Source: Sympetrum striolatum
Lineage: Eukaryota; Arthropoda; Insecta; Odonata; Libellulidae
Length of the DNA: 64,000 nucleotides
Direction of reading: 5' to 3'
NCBI GenBank assembly: GCA_947579665.1
Contig: OX388345.1
Coordinates: 66,765,454 to 66,829,453, forward strand
Below the pieces are notes generated by a model. It saw only the letters and a list, made by a program, of their open reading frames with translations, was not told where the DNA came from and ran no database searches. Below are positions 1 to 13,200 of this stretch, piece by piece. A program made the position numbers and the translations under genes. How positions within the stretch are numbered: position 1 is the stretch's first letter; the number at the start of each line of letters is the position of its first letter.

Positions 1-1084
1 AAAATACTATCAATTTTTGGTACGACATTTCGCGTGGGATTTTCGAGTGTTTTTTGATGTACCGTCAACTTCCTGACAGCGTGGAAAATTAGCCTCTCAT
101 TTCGGCCTTTAGATCTTCGATAGAAAGTCGAGGTTGAAATGGACCGAAAAATTATCCCGTTGAAAAAATCTCCATCGTTATTTGACATGGCTTGTCGGCG
201 GTTTAATTTATTTTGCGATGGAAATTCTAGAAGCTTCTCGACTTGAAGCGCGGTCAGGTGGACTGTTAAATATGTTGCCGGTGAAAGTTTGGAGCAACGA
301 CGGGTCTCTCGTCTCTGTTCGTGGGAAAAAAGACAAAAATCATTTTAGGAATGGAGGGCGTTGAAATTGATTGTATACATACGTACCAGGAAGGAGGCAA
401 GGTTTATTGAACTTCGGGTATCCAGGAGAAAATCGTTGCTCGTAATAATCAAAATAAGGAAGGAGAGACTTATATTAATTTAGCACGATAGGTCTTGCGA
501 CCAGGAATAAACATAAGAATATACGAAAATGAAAAATTTCCTACAAAATTGAAATCTAAAGTCAGAAAATTTCCTTCTTCCTGTCCGAGTTCCTTTGGAA
601 AACTAAGGAAGATTTTCCTGTAAAGTTACATCAGAATTGTCTTAGAAAACATCTATTTCTCTATCAACTGTGTAAAACATATGCAATCCTCATGAATCAG
701 GTATCAATTATCTAAGAACTATTGGCATCAACTATTATTCCGATCATATGAAACTAATAATCATTTATGTAAACATAGATAACATTTGTGATTTAATTAA
801 TACAATACTTTTAATGCTCAATCGTACTAGAAACACACTTAATATTTATACATAACATGCATGGTTGATTTATAATCCATAATCCATAATGCATATCAAT
901 ATATATAATAGGTGTGCATTTGAATCTTCATAAATTATTCTGATGGAACGATTGCAATTCTTAGGATGTTCTGAAATGTAAGAGAGAATATTCTTCGTAG
1001 AGTATAAGTAACATAATGTAATAGCTGCAAGAATTCCATCTTTCGGTTAGAACCTTCACTAAAATTCTCATAAGAACATTCTCA
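1..1084. other. AT-rich non-coding stretch
   Basis: I see no gene here. Frames are broken by frequent stops, and the only open frame (182-364) has no recognisable domain or splice context. A short direct duplication, ATAATCC repeated around 873-890, is the only local structure. Confidence 0.6.
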
Positions 1085-1375
1085 AAGAAGCTTCTTTATT
1101 CCTTTGTCAATATCCTCTCCCTTTATAACATCGAGCATCTTCTGTCTCTCCGTCGTTTTCCTGATTTCCCCCTTAAATATCATTTTAGCAATCTATCTCC
1201 TCTGACACGCCCACATCATCTTCCCGAGTCGTATTTCTATGATCCAAACCCTTTTTCTCCCATGACTTTCACCGCTTCCCCAATTGTTTTCCTATCATTC
1301 CAATTTACTTTTTTGGGCTCCGCCAAACCCACATTTCGAAGGCCCCCAATTGTGTGATGTCCTCCTTCTTTCAAG
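1085..1375 (-). pseudogene. Decayed non-LTR reverse transcriptase, C-terminal part (RTE-like)
   Basis: On the minus strand the translation gives pieces typical of the C-terminal region of insect RTE-like reverse transcriptases: first KKVNWNDRKT, then a frameshift, WIIEIRLGKMMWACQRR, an in-frame stop, IAKMIFKGEIRK, and then ERQKMLDVIKGEDIDKGIKK. These match the family layout in which a conserved WxxR/K segment is followed by basic GEIxGK and RGRxKxxLD-like tails. The reading frame changes at least once and holds a stop, so this is a dead 5'-truncated fragment. Family membership comes from recalled motif patterns; the exact clade (RTE versus a related LINE) is inference. Confidence 0.75.
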
Positions 1376-4300
1376 GGGCAACTTTGCCGCCTACGCAACA
1401 CTGTTCAGCTGAGGGTTCTCTGTAAACGTCCAGATGAGCAACCTCCTCTGCTCGAAGTGGGTTTCGGTTCGCACTTGGCGTGGGCAAAACTTTTCCATTA
1501 CCGGTAGGTAGGAAGGGCCAGGCGCTGGAGTCTATCCATCGGCATGAAGGCACAATATAAATGCACTGACATAAATTGCTCACGGGATAAATTTACGGGA
1601 TGTTGCTAAATTTGCTTAAACATAAGTTTTGGTTTAATGAGTGCTGAAACAAACTTCAATTTTATCAATCATCACTATTACCACAATCATTATGCAACCG
1701 CATACGCAATGGAAAAAAGGCAAAAAGTAGGAAAAATATCGACTATAATAACATTAATTATATATTATAATATACAATTAAAAGAAAATACTTAAATATA
1801 TTAATATTTTTAAGCATTTCGTAAGATAAAATTTATGGAGGGGGTCGTTATTTGTGGAGTTTGGACATCCCGTTAAGTAAAACACAAGATTTCGTATCAA
1901 TAGAGAATGTAATATAATTTAATAATCAACAGGAATAGAATTCTATATCTGCGGTTTAATATTTTATTTCTGTGAATATTATTTAATGAATATTTTGTCG
2001 TGATAACGCATGTGTTGATATAAAATCTCCGTTTATTTAGCAATTACGCTTTTTCCTAGATATTTCTCAAGAGCTTCCGTAGAACATATCCCTTCTCAAC
2101 ATGAAAGTAGCTGTCAGAGCATATCAGTAGCTGGTGCTCATATACTAATGTCATTCCTAAACACAGTTGCTCATCTTACAGAGCGCATATCTGCTTCATT
2201 CAAATTCCGCACGCATACCATAAAATTTTATGAAAAACAGGAAAATATTCCTCTTAGTCACAGCTAAAGTTGCTTGATTCATCAAATTGTCATGCTGCGG
2301 CCAAAAAACTTCCTTTTTCCGTTGGGTAACATGGGAATCCAGATACATATTCTGCTTGTTATATCGAAATATATGATACCGGCAATTGTGAAAAATGTTC
2401 CTCTCGATTTAATAAAACAGAAGACAGAGACTAATCACTGAATGAGGCCTAAAGTGGTTAATTAATATCGACCGAAAAACATGTTCGACTCAGAGAAGTA
2501 ATGCGTAACCTTGGGACTTTCCCTTGAAAAAAGTAGCGCTTTTGCTACTCCGCTGCAGGTCGCACAGTAGCATTCATCTGTTCTCTGCCACAAAAAGCGA
2601 GGAGAGAGAGAGGTTGAGCCGTTTTGATGCTTTTTTGTGCTCATCCCATTGCCCAATTCATGACAACGAGAAGCGTGGATACATGACATTGACTCACGCT
2701 CACTTAGTCACTCCGATAGGTCTGCACGAAAAGACTCGACACACATATGCACTCCTGTTTTCTCAGAGCTTAGAATCCCACAGTTTGATATTATCATAAT
2801 ACACTTATGGTTTAATCTCGTCGCCGTGTTGAGATTTAAAACACTATACTATATTTTACGCATTCCAAGACTTCGCCAGTCCAAAAAAAACAATCAGAGA
2901 GAAGGGCTTTCAATCATAATGTTAGGAATACAATTTAGTAAATTTATAACGGAACTCAAAATTAAATTTTATGTAAGAGCGTTCCAAAAAGGCATGTCAA
3001 AATAAGAATTGGCAAGAAGGTGATGAATATTTCAATTAGAGGCTATACGGCCCCTGATAGGCTATCTTAAAAAGTCGCTTATGAAGGTATTCTGAATTAC
3101 CTACATATAAAGTTTTATTTTCCAATAAATGGCAGAAATTACTGAATAAAAATTTGATACACCTGAGCACATTTGGTGGAAATTGCTGATTTTATCCTCA
3201 AACTTTCTCATGATGCGCACACTATGAGAAAATGTTTATAATGGGTGGTTCACTGGATGAGGTTATTTCATATTGCATGACATTTTGAGCATTACTGCAT
3301 CAAGAATATATTTATTACAGTTCAATTTCATAACACATTTTAAATTTTATTGCTATAAATCATTAAAGGGGAAAATTATTTGGTGTGATTTTAATTTGAC
3401 ATAGGTGATGGAAAATCAATACACAATCAAATTGATTGGAGAAAGCAAATCCTATTTCTTGAGAAAGGTAAAAAGGCTGGGCCACTAAAAAACTATAATC
3501 TGATGTAAAATCACAAAAATGTGCCCTTAGCTATGGGTAGATGTAATACTGGCTGTTTATTGTTTAAGTTTGATCGTATTTCGGAAATATAAATTTAATT
3601 TATATTTCACTGTTGCAAAGCAAGGGGAGATCTTTTTTGATTTCCCTCCTCCCTATTGTTTCATAGTGTTTTAACAAATCACATACGATGTACCAACATG
3701 TATGATCTTATTAATAATCAAAAGCAACAGAAATAGAAATCTGAAGGAAATGAGTCTGACCGGGTTGAGAATAACAGCAATGAAAATATAAGACCGTAGG
3801 ATAACAATATGACCGTATCTTCCTCCTTCGCCTGGCTTCGAATATGCTGTACATATGCTAAGGCAGTCATAGCGTTGCTACTCTCTTAGCACTTAAAAAT
3901 CAGTTTTCCGCGTCCGACTTCTAGATGGAAGACAACAAATCAAACAGTTTCCCTGTTGATGGAAAATGTACCCCATCGCTTGTGAAGATAGGGAGCAATG
4001 AGACAGTAGACGTCGAACCTTGAAACAGATTTGTGGGGAGGCAACGAATCTTCAAGTGTTTGTGTTATATCACACTTTTTTCAAGAAATATTCGGAGATG
4101 CTCCCTCTCTCTGCGGTGGCTTTTATCTAATCAGAAGTCCGACGACAGCGGTCGGTTAGCGGTCTATCAGTGACGGTAGCACTTTCAACGCCCCACGGTG
4201 ATAACCAGAGGTCTTGACGACAGAGGCCGCTGCATTCCGAAGTGAATGGGAAACGATTCGAAAGCATGTGCACGTTGGGTTTTATTAAGCGCGTACTTGA

Positions 4301-5763
4301 AGGTGATCACTATTCCATGACGAGGGGAAGCGAGAACCGATCGCATGTATAAACCGTAAAAAACGCACCTGTTGAATCAGAAAATATGAGTTGGTTTCAT
4401 CGAGACTCGTGTATGACCGTTTTCCCAACAGAGACGATCTGTAATTTATTGTTTTATCATAAATTTATGGCTTTTATTTTACTCTCATTTTGTTCGAGCC
4501 AGCGAAAATAACTAGTAAAGAGAACGTAATCATGAGTAATTTCTTGCTGGAGTTAATTATTGCTTCATAAAATATGCTACGATAATTAATGGTTACATTA
4601 ATTTTTAATTTTAACTATAACTACCAATAATTTAATTTGTATAGATATTAAGCTTTATCTATATTAAGAATCAGCAGTATATGTGATCATTTGATCACTG
4701 ATTTCAAACGAAGTTTTTCAATTTTTTATTTTAATAATTTAAATTTTACACGTGATGAACCAAATTCATAATTTGAAAATATCTAATATCTATCTTCCGA
4801 TATAATAACTCTTTGACTAATGATTCCGAGCAGTGAAGCTCTTTCGTAGAGGACGAAGAAGTACAAAACCTCAGAAAATGAAAAACTGGTAAATGAGTAA
4901 ATTTCTAAATCTCAATTCTGAGCGGACACTCGCTCACTTGCAGTATCATTTAAATTTAAATTTGAGAATTTAGTTGGAACGAGATATTGAAGTATATCAT
5001 CTGCTATGAAATGTCATCATGACCATCGAAAGAGTTTGACCATTAAGAACAGGATAGGTGAACAAAAATTACCATTTGAAGTTAGGGCGATGTTACTTAG
5101 ATAAATTACGTCAACATACTACATGCGTGGTACGAGGAAAGGAATTGGAACACGGCTGTTTATGAATAAGAGGTATAAAAATTACCGATATTAATTACAT
5201 TGTCTTTGACAGGGTTTCGTACTAACGTTATCACCAGTTCTGGAAACAACGGAATTCCAGGATAACTGACCTAAGACATACACAAATTTATATTTCAATA
5301 GAAATGCTATCATCTTCAGGTGTAGAAGAAAACAAGAGAAAAAATTTTGTCGGTAAATTCATTTTTTTGGAAATTACTATTTAGACACACCTTCTATACG
5401 TCGGCTGCCTATATCCCATGAGATAAACTGTGAACTGGAGTTCCGAACCACTTGAAATTTTTAGAAATTTTAGCAGGCCAACAGTACCAATATTTTTTTA
5501 GAAACATATATTTACTGTTGGAAAAATTGCCCAATGGCTTGTTTTATTTTAATTAAATTACTGAGAAAACGTCATATTTAATTATTAATGCACTTATATT
5601 TCGTGTTTTTCAACCCTTTATCAAGACAACAATGAATATACATACATGGATATTTTTTTCAATTTTTTCATAGTAATTTGATTTTAAAATATTTAGAGGT
5701 ATATGTATATTGATAAACAGTTTTATAACAAAGGAAAAAATTAAAATGTTATTGCAACTTGCA
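1376..5763. other. Non-coding stretch, nothing firm
   Basis: No exon can be supported. A 91-residue frame at 2524-2799 begins with a hydrophobic MKKVALLLL-like run but has no further protein character, and the opposite strand is open too. GC rises slightly at 4130-4260 without a frame. At 5290-5325 a degenerate match to the core of the dyad elements (ATCATCTTCAGGTG) occurs without clear flanking arms. Confidence 0.5.
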
Positions 5764-5826
5764 GTTTTATTTTATTAACACACAATTACACAATTATTTA
5801 TTTTATTAACACAAATACACAATTTT
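5764..5826. repeat. Two-copy tandem duplication, about 31 bp unit
   Basis: Two adjacent units each read TTTATTTTATTAACACA followed by a short A/C-rich part ending in ACACAATT. They differ by only a few bases, so this is a recent local duplication. Confidence 0.7.
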
Positions 5827-6755
5827 CTAAAATTAGTACAAACTAAGCAAAAAACCATCGACATCATCAAAAATCAACTTATGGTGCGAAACTTATTGTT
5901 GTGTGCCTGTGATTTCGTACCACGTACCACCAGTTGGGAAAACCCTTGCTGCAGAAGCTCTCATAATTAAATACAACAAGAAATAACGTGGAGAGTCAAC
6001 TCTCATTTATCTACCGACAAATCGCTAACGGAGAATGCGTATTAGTATTCCGGTGGAATGACGGACGATTACGAGGAAAAGATGGGGAATTACATAAAGA
6101 GAAATCGTAACGCGAAATAAATTATGAAATAGTCGACTCCCGATGAAAACATCGGAGGGAATAAATTGGAAGATAGGCAGACAGAAGAGAGAGTGCCGAT
6201 CGAAGGAGTCTGCCAAGTCGGAATGAAGTATTTAACTTTTTGCAACGAAAAAAGACAGACTTGAAAAGCAACTTCCTTTTTCTTCAGAATTCAGAGGGAA
6301 AAAATTCCGCGAGCAACTCGGTCGCTTGAATAGATAGAGAAACCGGTATGGGAAAGTAAATGGGAAGGAGTACAACTAGTTCGAAAATAATACAACACGA
6401 TTACAGAGGAAACCATGCGATCGAAACGGACAGCGGATAAAATATGAGCAACTTAGCCCGTCGATTGAAATGTTTGTTAAATGAGGGAAGTCTGGAGGAA
6501 GTTGTACGGGAAGATAGGTCGTTAAGCGAGGGAAAATGTAGGAATAAAATTGACATTTCCATGTTTTTATTTCAACATTTTTTATTCCTGTATTTTCCAG
6601 TCATGGATCTCTACACAGTTAAGCCTTCCGGAATTGATTCCAATAAGCAAGTGACAACTTAAATAGCAGCAATTAGCGTTTAAGTTACAAAATTTGCAAT
6701 TGATGGTCCTTACCGGCAAATAGAGCAAGTTCCTAAGGAAGAAAGGACGTGAAAT

Positions 6756-6836
6756 CTGTCAAGGAAGACCGGGAGTCGAAGCCTGATCTCTCGAATCCGA
6801 GTCAACTTGGTCTTCCAATTGAGCTATTCTGCCAAA
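6756..6836 (-). repeat. tRNA-derived SINE head
   Basis: The minus strand shows an A-box-like TAGCTCAATTGGAAGA and, about 40 bases on, a B-box-like GCTTCGACTCC inside a T-arm-like stretch ending CCCGGTCTTCC. The spacing is that of an internal RNA polymerase III promoter. The acceptor ends do not pair well, so a SINE or tRNA pseudogene is more likely than a working tRNA. The DNA on both sides is unremarkable. Confidence 0.55.
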
Positions 6837-8237
6837 ACCTTCTAATATACCTTTCGGGAGACTATATATAGGCATAGACAAGTCCTGTCAGATCTTTTCA
6901 TGTACATTCTTCCTTGGGATTTTCCTAGGTGCGTGCCCTTGCGAGCAAAGTCATCTACGAGTATATACCTTTCCTTTTGAAATAAAGAAAAGCTCTCACA
7001 ATCCTTACAGGAAGTGACATCTTCGCACATAAATGGATAACAAACTGCAGTTTAGCTAAAAAGCAGATAATTGTAGGAACAAGGGATACATAATAAATTG
7101 AAAATAAGCTGCGACATGCAGGCTATAAAGGAGGGGGTAGCGATCACTGAAGGTAATAAATTGAAATACAAAGGAAGAGGCATAACGAAAAGAAAAAATA
7201 TATTTAAAATGTTAGTGGTAACATTTACGGGAATTGTTTCAAGTTAACAAGAAAGGTTTTCTTAAACGTTTTATGATACCTCTCTAAAAAAGAAGGATGT
7301 TTCCCTTAATTTCCAAATTCAAAGCTCACGTATCAGTATAAAATAAATCAGCAATAAAGTACACTCAAATTAAGCAAAAACATAAGTAATAAAAGCGGAG
7401 GGTAAATACTATGGTATATTTGACAACATTTCGTAGAATTGGTCAGATAAGGGGTTAACAGTTTTGAAGTAAACGAACGGTGCGCACACTGATCCCAGAA
7501 TTCACTAAGGTCGAGCCGTTATATATAGATAGTAATCCAAATGCAAACATAGCAAAACGCAGCGGCCGATTCAGTGCCGCACTATATCTCGTATCTCAAA
7601 CTATCCCTTGAACACCTTCTGGAATGGTTACTTGTACTAACAGCATACGTTTGTTCAAGACTTCGCCGTTTTGCTCTACCTTAAGATACGACTCGCGTAT
7701 TTACAAGAAAGGGTAAGTAATCACAAAGAGGACGCTATCAATATTTTCGGAACCGCGAGAAAAGCAAAATCCCCGCGCGGATGCAGCGAAGGTAAACTAT
7801 GTGAGGAAAAGGACGCAGATCCATGACTTCCAAAACATCGTAAACGTTAAAAACCAAGTATTAGTATCGAGCTAATTAACCGATTAATCGGTCAACCATA
7901 AAATATTGTCTTCGTCTTCGAACACCAACGCAAAATTTGACGCCAAGGGTGATGCTTTCCCGCTTATAATATTTATAATGATAATCCAGAAATACTCCGC
8001 TCTCAAAAGGATGAAATAAGAGTACCTACATGTGGCATAAAGAATATTTACAAATAATTCCCAATATACATTCATATAATACTTAAAAAATCGCACAGCA
8101 GACTAAAAAGCATTAGATGTAAGACATCCAAATGCATAAAATAATGATCACATAATATTTAAGGTTATGCATGAACGATACAGAACCAGGATTAATGCTT
8201 TGGTAGTCATTAACCATTAACGTGTAAAATTTCCACA
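6837..8237. other. Non-coding stretch with one weak exon-like site
   Basis: A plus-strand interval 7643-7711 lies between a TAACAG acceptor-like end and GGGTAAGTAA, and stays open in one frame for 23 codons. The acceptor lacks a pyrimidine tract, so I do not call it an exon. A TATATATAG sequence at 7520 has no initiator at the expected distance. Confidence 0.45.
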
Positions 8238-8328
8238 CCAGACAAAACTTTTACTAGACCACTTTATTTTACGAAAAGACACGACCCAGGTTTCGTAAAA
8301 TAAAGTGGTCCAGTAAACGTTTGGTCAG
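8238..8328. repeat. Hairpin element with 39-bp arms
   Basis: The left arm (8238-8276) and right arm (8291-8328) are inverted copies with few mismatches; the inner 19 bases, ACCACTTTATTTTACGAAA, pair perfectly. The 14-base loop contains CGACCCAGG running into TTTCG, which resembles the core of the other dyad elements. No target duplication is evident. Confidence 0.8.
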
Positions 8329-10464
8329 TTATGGAATTTTTAAGGTTATGCGTTTGTTTCAATCAAATATTGCGTTAAAAGTCTTAATACTTCGATATGA
8401 CTCACGTGTCTTCGAAAGGAAGAAGTTATTAGGGATTCCTAGCTTTTTCGGCGAAACAATATGCTTCCAAATGAAATGTCGTAACATCCTATATTCTAAA
8501 ATCAATTGAAATAAAAAAAAGATTAACCGAATAGGTTATTTGTCTTTTAATCAGGGATAATCCGGTATGAAATCCAGTTCACCGGTTTCTGTTATAACCG
8601 GTTTGGACTTCCCACTCAGAAAGCGACGAAGAGTGAAAATAAAAATACGACAAAAGTAGCTCGAAACTTGCGGAAGAAAAAGTAAGCCGCCGGAAGTGAA
8701 CGATACAGGCAGCTCCCCCGTTTTGCAGAATCCATCTCTCCACCACTAATTTTCCCGCGCACGCAATTGAATCGTTTTTATCCACTCTGAAATGCACTCA
8801 CGGGACCCATCGTTCCGGAACGACGATCTCATTCCCCATAAGCCTTTTCAAAAGATGGAACAGGGATCGGCCATATTCATTTAGCAGAGTTTTTACCGGT
8901 GATTCGCCGATTAACGGATCTAAAATAGCGCCGCTGTCAAACAGCGATTCGGAGAGTAACGCTTTCACGAGTTATGCCTTGTCTCGCCGCGTTCGACAAG
9001 CTGCCTTCCTGCTCTCCGTGGTGCAACAGGTTTGTTTCCATCCCGACGAAGTTCCGAAGCGTAACCGACAAGTAAATTACCGGCGAGCGGAGCAAAAAAA
9101 CGCCGATTGTCTGCTTTGCCCTTTTATGCGAATCCGAGATTTTTACTTCCTATCCTGCCCGAGGAAAAGACGCGGTTTTCCGACCAGTGACGACTCCAAT
9201 TATAATACCGCGGGAGATGAGGTCCATTGAGGACGTCAATGGATCTGCTATCGAGTATACGGGGGAAATGCGACATTTTTTTCCAGATGGAAGTACGTCT
9301 GAACACCGAACAGAGATTGGTACTAGCAAGAAAAAGGAGCAACTTCTTTGAGGCCGCATAAAAAATGATTCCCACGAGAAACTGGGAAACGGGTTCAACT
9401 CAATAATAAATTGGTCTATTAGTAATAATCAGGGCCGGTTTCAGACGGTGAGCAATTGATACAGTTCCATCTGGTCCTATCACTAGAAGGGGGCGGTCAA
9501 CTGCTGTTTTTAGCTGGAATGGTGCACTTCATTCTCACCAATTAAGATCTCGCATAAATATCTGGTGGTATGTATTGCGAAGATGGTGATGATGATGCTA
9601 TGGATCGAAAACTAGTCGTGAGTGTATGTATTTTGTGGTGTGGTATAAATTAAATTATCAGTTCTACTATTCTTTTTTGAGATATCTATTACTGGATTGA
9701 AAACATCATACTATTTCAATAGGGCACGATTATTATCAAAAAATGAAGCAGCCTCTCCAAGCTAGTCTCCAAAGGATAGGAACGAATACGAAGGAACAAC
9801 ATTTAATATTTTCGTTGTTTCTAAGAAAATCATTCATAAATATCAAATATCAATCTGAAATAATATTTTGATAGTTCGAAATGTAAATGGTCCAGATAAA
9901 TACGATAGTAAACCTTTGATCTATACAGAGCATAGACATGGGCGTCTGGAAGTCTGAAGAAGACTTTGGGATTAACTCATACTCCTACGCAATTAACTAA
10001 TGAGTCTCTTATAAGAATCTCACATGAAGATATACGAGTTCGTGGAAATAAATAATAGAACAGCATAAATAATTACTGCAAGCAATACAGCTCTTCGTCT
10101 ACTGATTCTTTGAAAGGCAAAATCTTATCTTCTGTTTCTCCTTAGATTTTCACCTTATAAGATTGACTTGAAGATGAAAGGGTGATTAGGATAGTGCTAT
10201 GATAATAAGTTTTCATTTGGGCGAGATTGAGACTACAAGTCTCTTCTTCCATCTAACCCACAAGACTGCGTAGATAAATATATGCTACATGTACGTATGA
10301 TATGAAGCGTGTGATATGAATACAAGCGTGTTTAGCTACGTGCTGGAAGAAACTAATGCATGAAATAGTTTAAAAGTTCAAACAAATCACGCTAAAATTG
10401 TCAGAATACTGAAATCGATATTGGAAGTCGAGACTTTGTGGAAAGAAATCTTCGAAATAACAAT
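8329..10464. other. Non-coding stretch including a moderately GC-rich patch (8560-9260)
   Basis: The GC-richer patch is open in several frames on both strands and gives no recognisable protein. An ATG at 8973 is followed by 18 codons and a weak donor (CAACAG then GTTTGT), too weak to call. At 9430-9540 a sequence beginning AGGGCCGGTTTCAGAC, with ACTAGAAGGGGGCGG later, looks like a degraded dispersed repeat. I cannot assign it to a family. Confidence 0.45.
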
Positions 10465-10568
10465 ACACGTAGTATTTTTCCTTATGGATTTTGATTCCTG
10501 ACCGGTTTCGTAAGCGTTTAGAGAGAGAAAAACATTTTCAAAGTATAAAGTGGAAAAATACTAAGTGT
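10465..10568. repeat. Dyad element with GACCGGTTTCG core (copy G)
   Basis: The outer arms, ACACGTAGTATTTTTCC at 10465-10481 and its near-perfect inverted copy at 10552-10568, enclose a core reading GACCGGTTTCGTAAGCG at 10499-10515. The layout is the same as the elements at 30788, 35693, 47194, 61945 and 62636, but the arm sequence is different. Confidence 0.65.
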
Positions 10569-12589
10569 CTTGTTATTTCTTATCAGAATAATCGCTTTGT
10601 AAGAGAGATATTTCTATGAAAGATTTCCTGCACTAAATTAAGATAATGTTGAGATAATCAATTTTTTCACTTCTAGTTGTTCTATAAATTTGATCGTTTG
10701 GGCTTTTATTGCTATAATTAAGGAAAGGATTAACACTCACAGAGATCTTTAGTATTAATTTTTTCACTCGACAATCCGAAATTAGCACAAAATATGAATC
10801 AATATGCAGGAATACTTAATAAGCTCATTTGTGAACGATGTAGTTCACTATAAAGCTAAAAAAAATATTTTAACAATAAAACTTGCACAATAATGTCCAG
10901 AAACTTGTACGAGTATTGTTATTATTATAGTAAAAGTTATTGTATAAGTTTAACTGTTACAATAATTTTTTTGCACGATGAAATTCCACAAGTATAACCA
11001 CAGCAGTTAAATTTCGCTATAAAACGTTATCGAGAACTTCGAGAGCAATGCGACATCGGATAATTTCGGTTGAGAAGATTGATTTTGAGCGTTCGTAAAA
11101 TCTTCGGTGAGTAAAAGGAGCCCAAGTTCAAAATAAATAGTTTATCTCCAAGTTCAAAGTTCTCAAGTAAGTTAGTCGCTCTTAAATTCCTAGGCTTTAG
11201 GGGGCCTTTAAAGACGATACATTTCCCTAGATAGATCAACAGTCACAACGAGGGTCAACAGATATGCCGAAGAAACTTCACTCATCTCTCCCTGATAAGA
11301 AATCGATTTCGTTACAGCAGCTCTCCTCAGTAAGGTCGACAAAAATATTTACCAAAATATTGTCCTTCCTATGAATAGTATTTGTTGCGATGCGGAAAAC
11401 AAGATAAATCTATTTCGATATCTTTTCCTTGGGGATCTTCATTTACTGCCGATGAAAAACACAAGTTGTTTCCGGTCGATTGGCTCTGGAATGTTTAAAT
11501 CTTTTTCTCAGAATTCAATTAAGTAACGCGTCGAGGAAAATAGCCAGCACTGAGAAATAACGCTCAATTTTCCAGCTATGCATCATCAGCCGGGTGTTAA
11601 AAAACTTACATGTTACTTCATGGAAAGATGGAACTCTGTTTTAAATGCATCATGTTTTCTATATGGTGAACAAGCAGGGAATTCCATAATTATATCAGTC
11701 TGTCAAAAACAAAACATAGAAAGTTCAAGCAAAAACTTCTAAGAGATTAGCAAGGAATCCTAAGAGAATCATTGAAACAACATTTTAGGTACAAAGTCGA
11801 TAGAAAAGCAGAAAATATATCATTTTATATATACTTATGATATTTGACATTAATTTCATAGGAGTGAAACCATCCAGTTTTCCAAGTGAGTTTAATATGT
11901 GACTAGAATAAATTATATTATTCTTGAAATATATTCTTACATGAAGAATATTAATTTGAGAAATAAGAGCGCACCTGTAGTATGAAATGCTTAGTATCGT
12001 TAATTATGATATATTTGTTTACGAAATTTAAATATGTAGTTGCTATTAAGTTTTTTTTTAAATCATGTCAAGAAAATACGGCCAAAAAAGTAATCACATA
12101 CGAAATATAAATTAGAATATGAAGTAGCTCTAAAGTTTTTGTTAAAACCAGGTAATAACACATTAGTTGAAAAAGTAGAGTAATCATATTCCTTAAATAC
12201 TAAAAAGTATGTCTTTTGAATTTAAATGAATCACTTAGGATTTTAGTATAAACAGTTTTCAAAATATATATTCTCATGGATATCCGAAATCTAAAATGGA
12301 TTTCCATTATCTAAGCAATTCCTTGTAATCACAAATAACCATTCCTCAAAACTCTCATATTGGAATCTATTTTTTTTCTCTGTCGTAAATACATTTACGG
12401 AAAAACTTCCTGCCGAACGATCATCGTCACATTATTGGTATCAGCAATGATCAAGCACTTTGAAAGAACAATTTTCCACTTACAAATTCCTCTTCCTTCT
12501 TTGCGTAATTAATTTATACAGAGGCAAAAATTTATTGTAAGTACATGGAATTATTGTAATTATAATAAAGCGAACAATAATTAGATTGT
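10569..12589. other. AT-rich non-coding stretch
   Basis: I see nothing supportable here. A good 5' splice-site match (TTCGGTGAGTA) at 11105 is preceded by only a short open frame and no convincing acceptor. Confidence 0.5.
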
Positions 12590-13200
12590 GCAATTGCGAA
12601 GAAAACCAAAAGCAGTCTTTTCGACGCCAGTCTCCTATATCCGGAGCACCACTAAGGGGGCGGAGGATAGCCGCACGTGGAAAAACACCAACGCTAAAAC
12701 AAACGATAACATTTGTTAGCCGCGGTTTCCTCTTAGCGCAGATCCCGCATATCTGTTACAAACGGCGACCTTCGATGACCAGCTGAAGGGCTTCCACGTC
12801 CCCGTGCAGATCCAGCGGTCGGAGGAGGAGGATGTCGGCGGAATGGAAGAGAAAAACAACGAGTAGAGCGTTCGAGAGGGTCTGGCCGCAAATGAAGGCA
12901 GAGGTGATGTCTTTGTCGCTTCTGGTGGGGGACCGCTGAGGGTCTGCATGATGGCACCGCTGGGGAGGAAGCGACGCCCGGCGATTGCTGCCAATGAGGA
13001 TGTATGTACCGCGAGGGAGGCATGCATTTGCTGGCGCTCCCAATGCACGCGACCCATTGGGAGGGGAGCGGGTGATTGCCGGAGGATGGAAGGTGAAGAC
13101 AATGGGGAGGTGTCGGGGATTTGCGAAACACGGGGAGCGGTGTGAGATTTAGAAAAGTCCGATTGTTTCCCTTTTCACCCATCCTTCTCTGTGTCGTCTC
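12590..13200. other. GC-rich, CpG-containing block
   Basis: Base composition switches abruptly to GC-rich with many CG dinucleotides. All three minus-strand frames are open for 95-149 codons. This follows from the minus strand being pyrimidine-rich, and so poor in stop codons, rather than from coding. The plus strand is purine-rich, as sense strands often are, and carries the candidate terminal exon at 12742-12866. Confidence 0.6.
12742..12866 (+). CDS. Candidate terminal coding exon, unknown protein
   Basis: A good 3' splice site (CGGTTTCCTCTTAGCGCAG, ending 12741) is followed by an open frame that uses two bases to complete a split codon. It then reads PAYLLQTATFDDQLKGFHVP, then VQIQRSEEEDVGGMEEKNNE, and a TAG stop at 12864-12866. 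The predicted C-terminus is hydrophilic and acidic, as many are. Codon third positions are mostly G or C, unlike the surrounding AT-rich DNA, and the strand is purine-rich. I do not recognise the protein. Against it: the open stretch is only about 48 codons in a GC-rich block, and no partner exon was found upstream. The antisense frame is open as well (it includes HSADILLLRPLDLHGD), so strand choice is an inference. Confidence 0.3.

Noticed and set aside
6708..6732. 19-base microexon between CCTTTCTTCCTTAG and CCGGTAAGGAC (minus strand)
   Set aside because: The signals are decent but it sits next to a SINE, and a 19-base interval gives no coding evidence; such pairs are expected by chance.
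8973..9230. Start exon with ATG at 8973 (MPCLAAFDKLPSC...) or the overlapping 83-codon frame
   Set aside because: Three frames are open together and the only donor (CAACAG then GTTTGT) is weak.
12716..13182. Three overlapping minus-strand open frames (95-149 codons)
   Set aside because: All three frames are open at once because the strand is pyrimidine-rich and so poor in stop codons. The peptides are low-complexity (P, S, R, H) with no motif.
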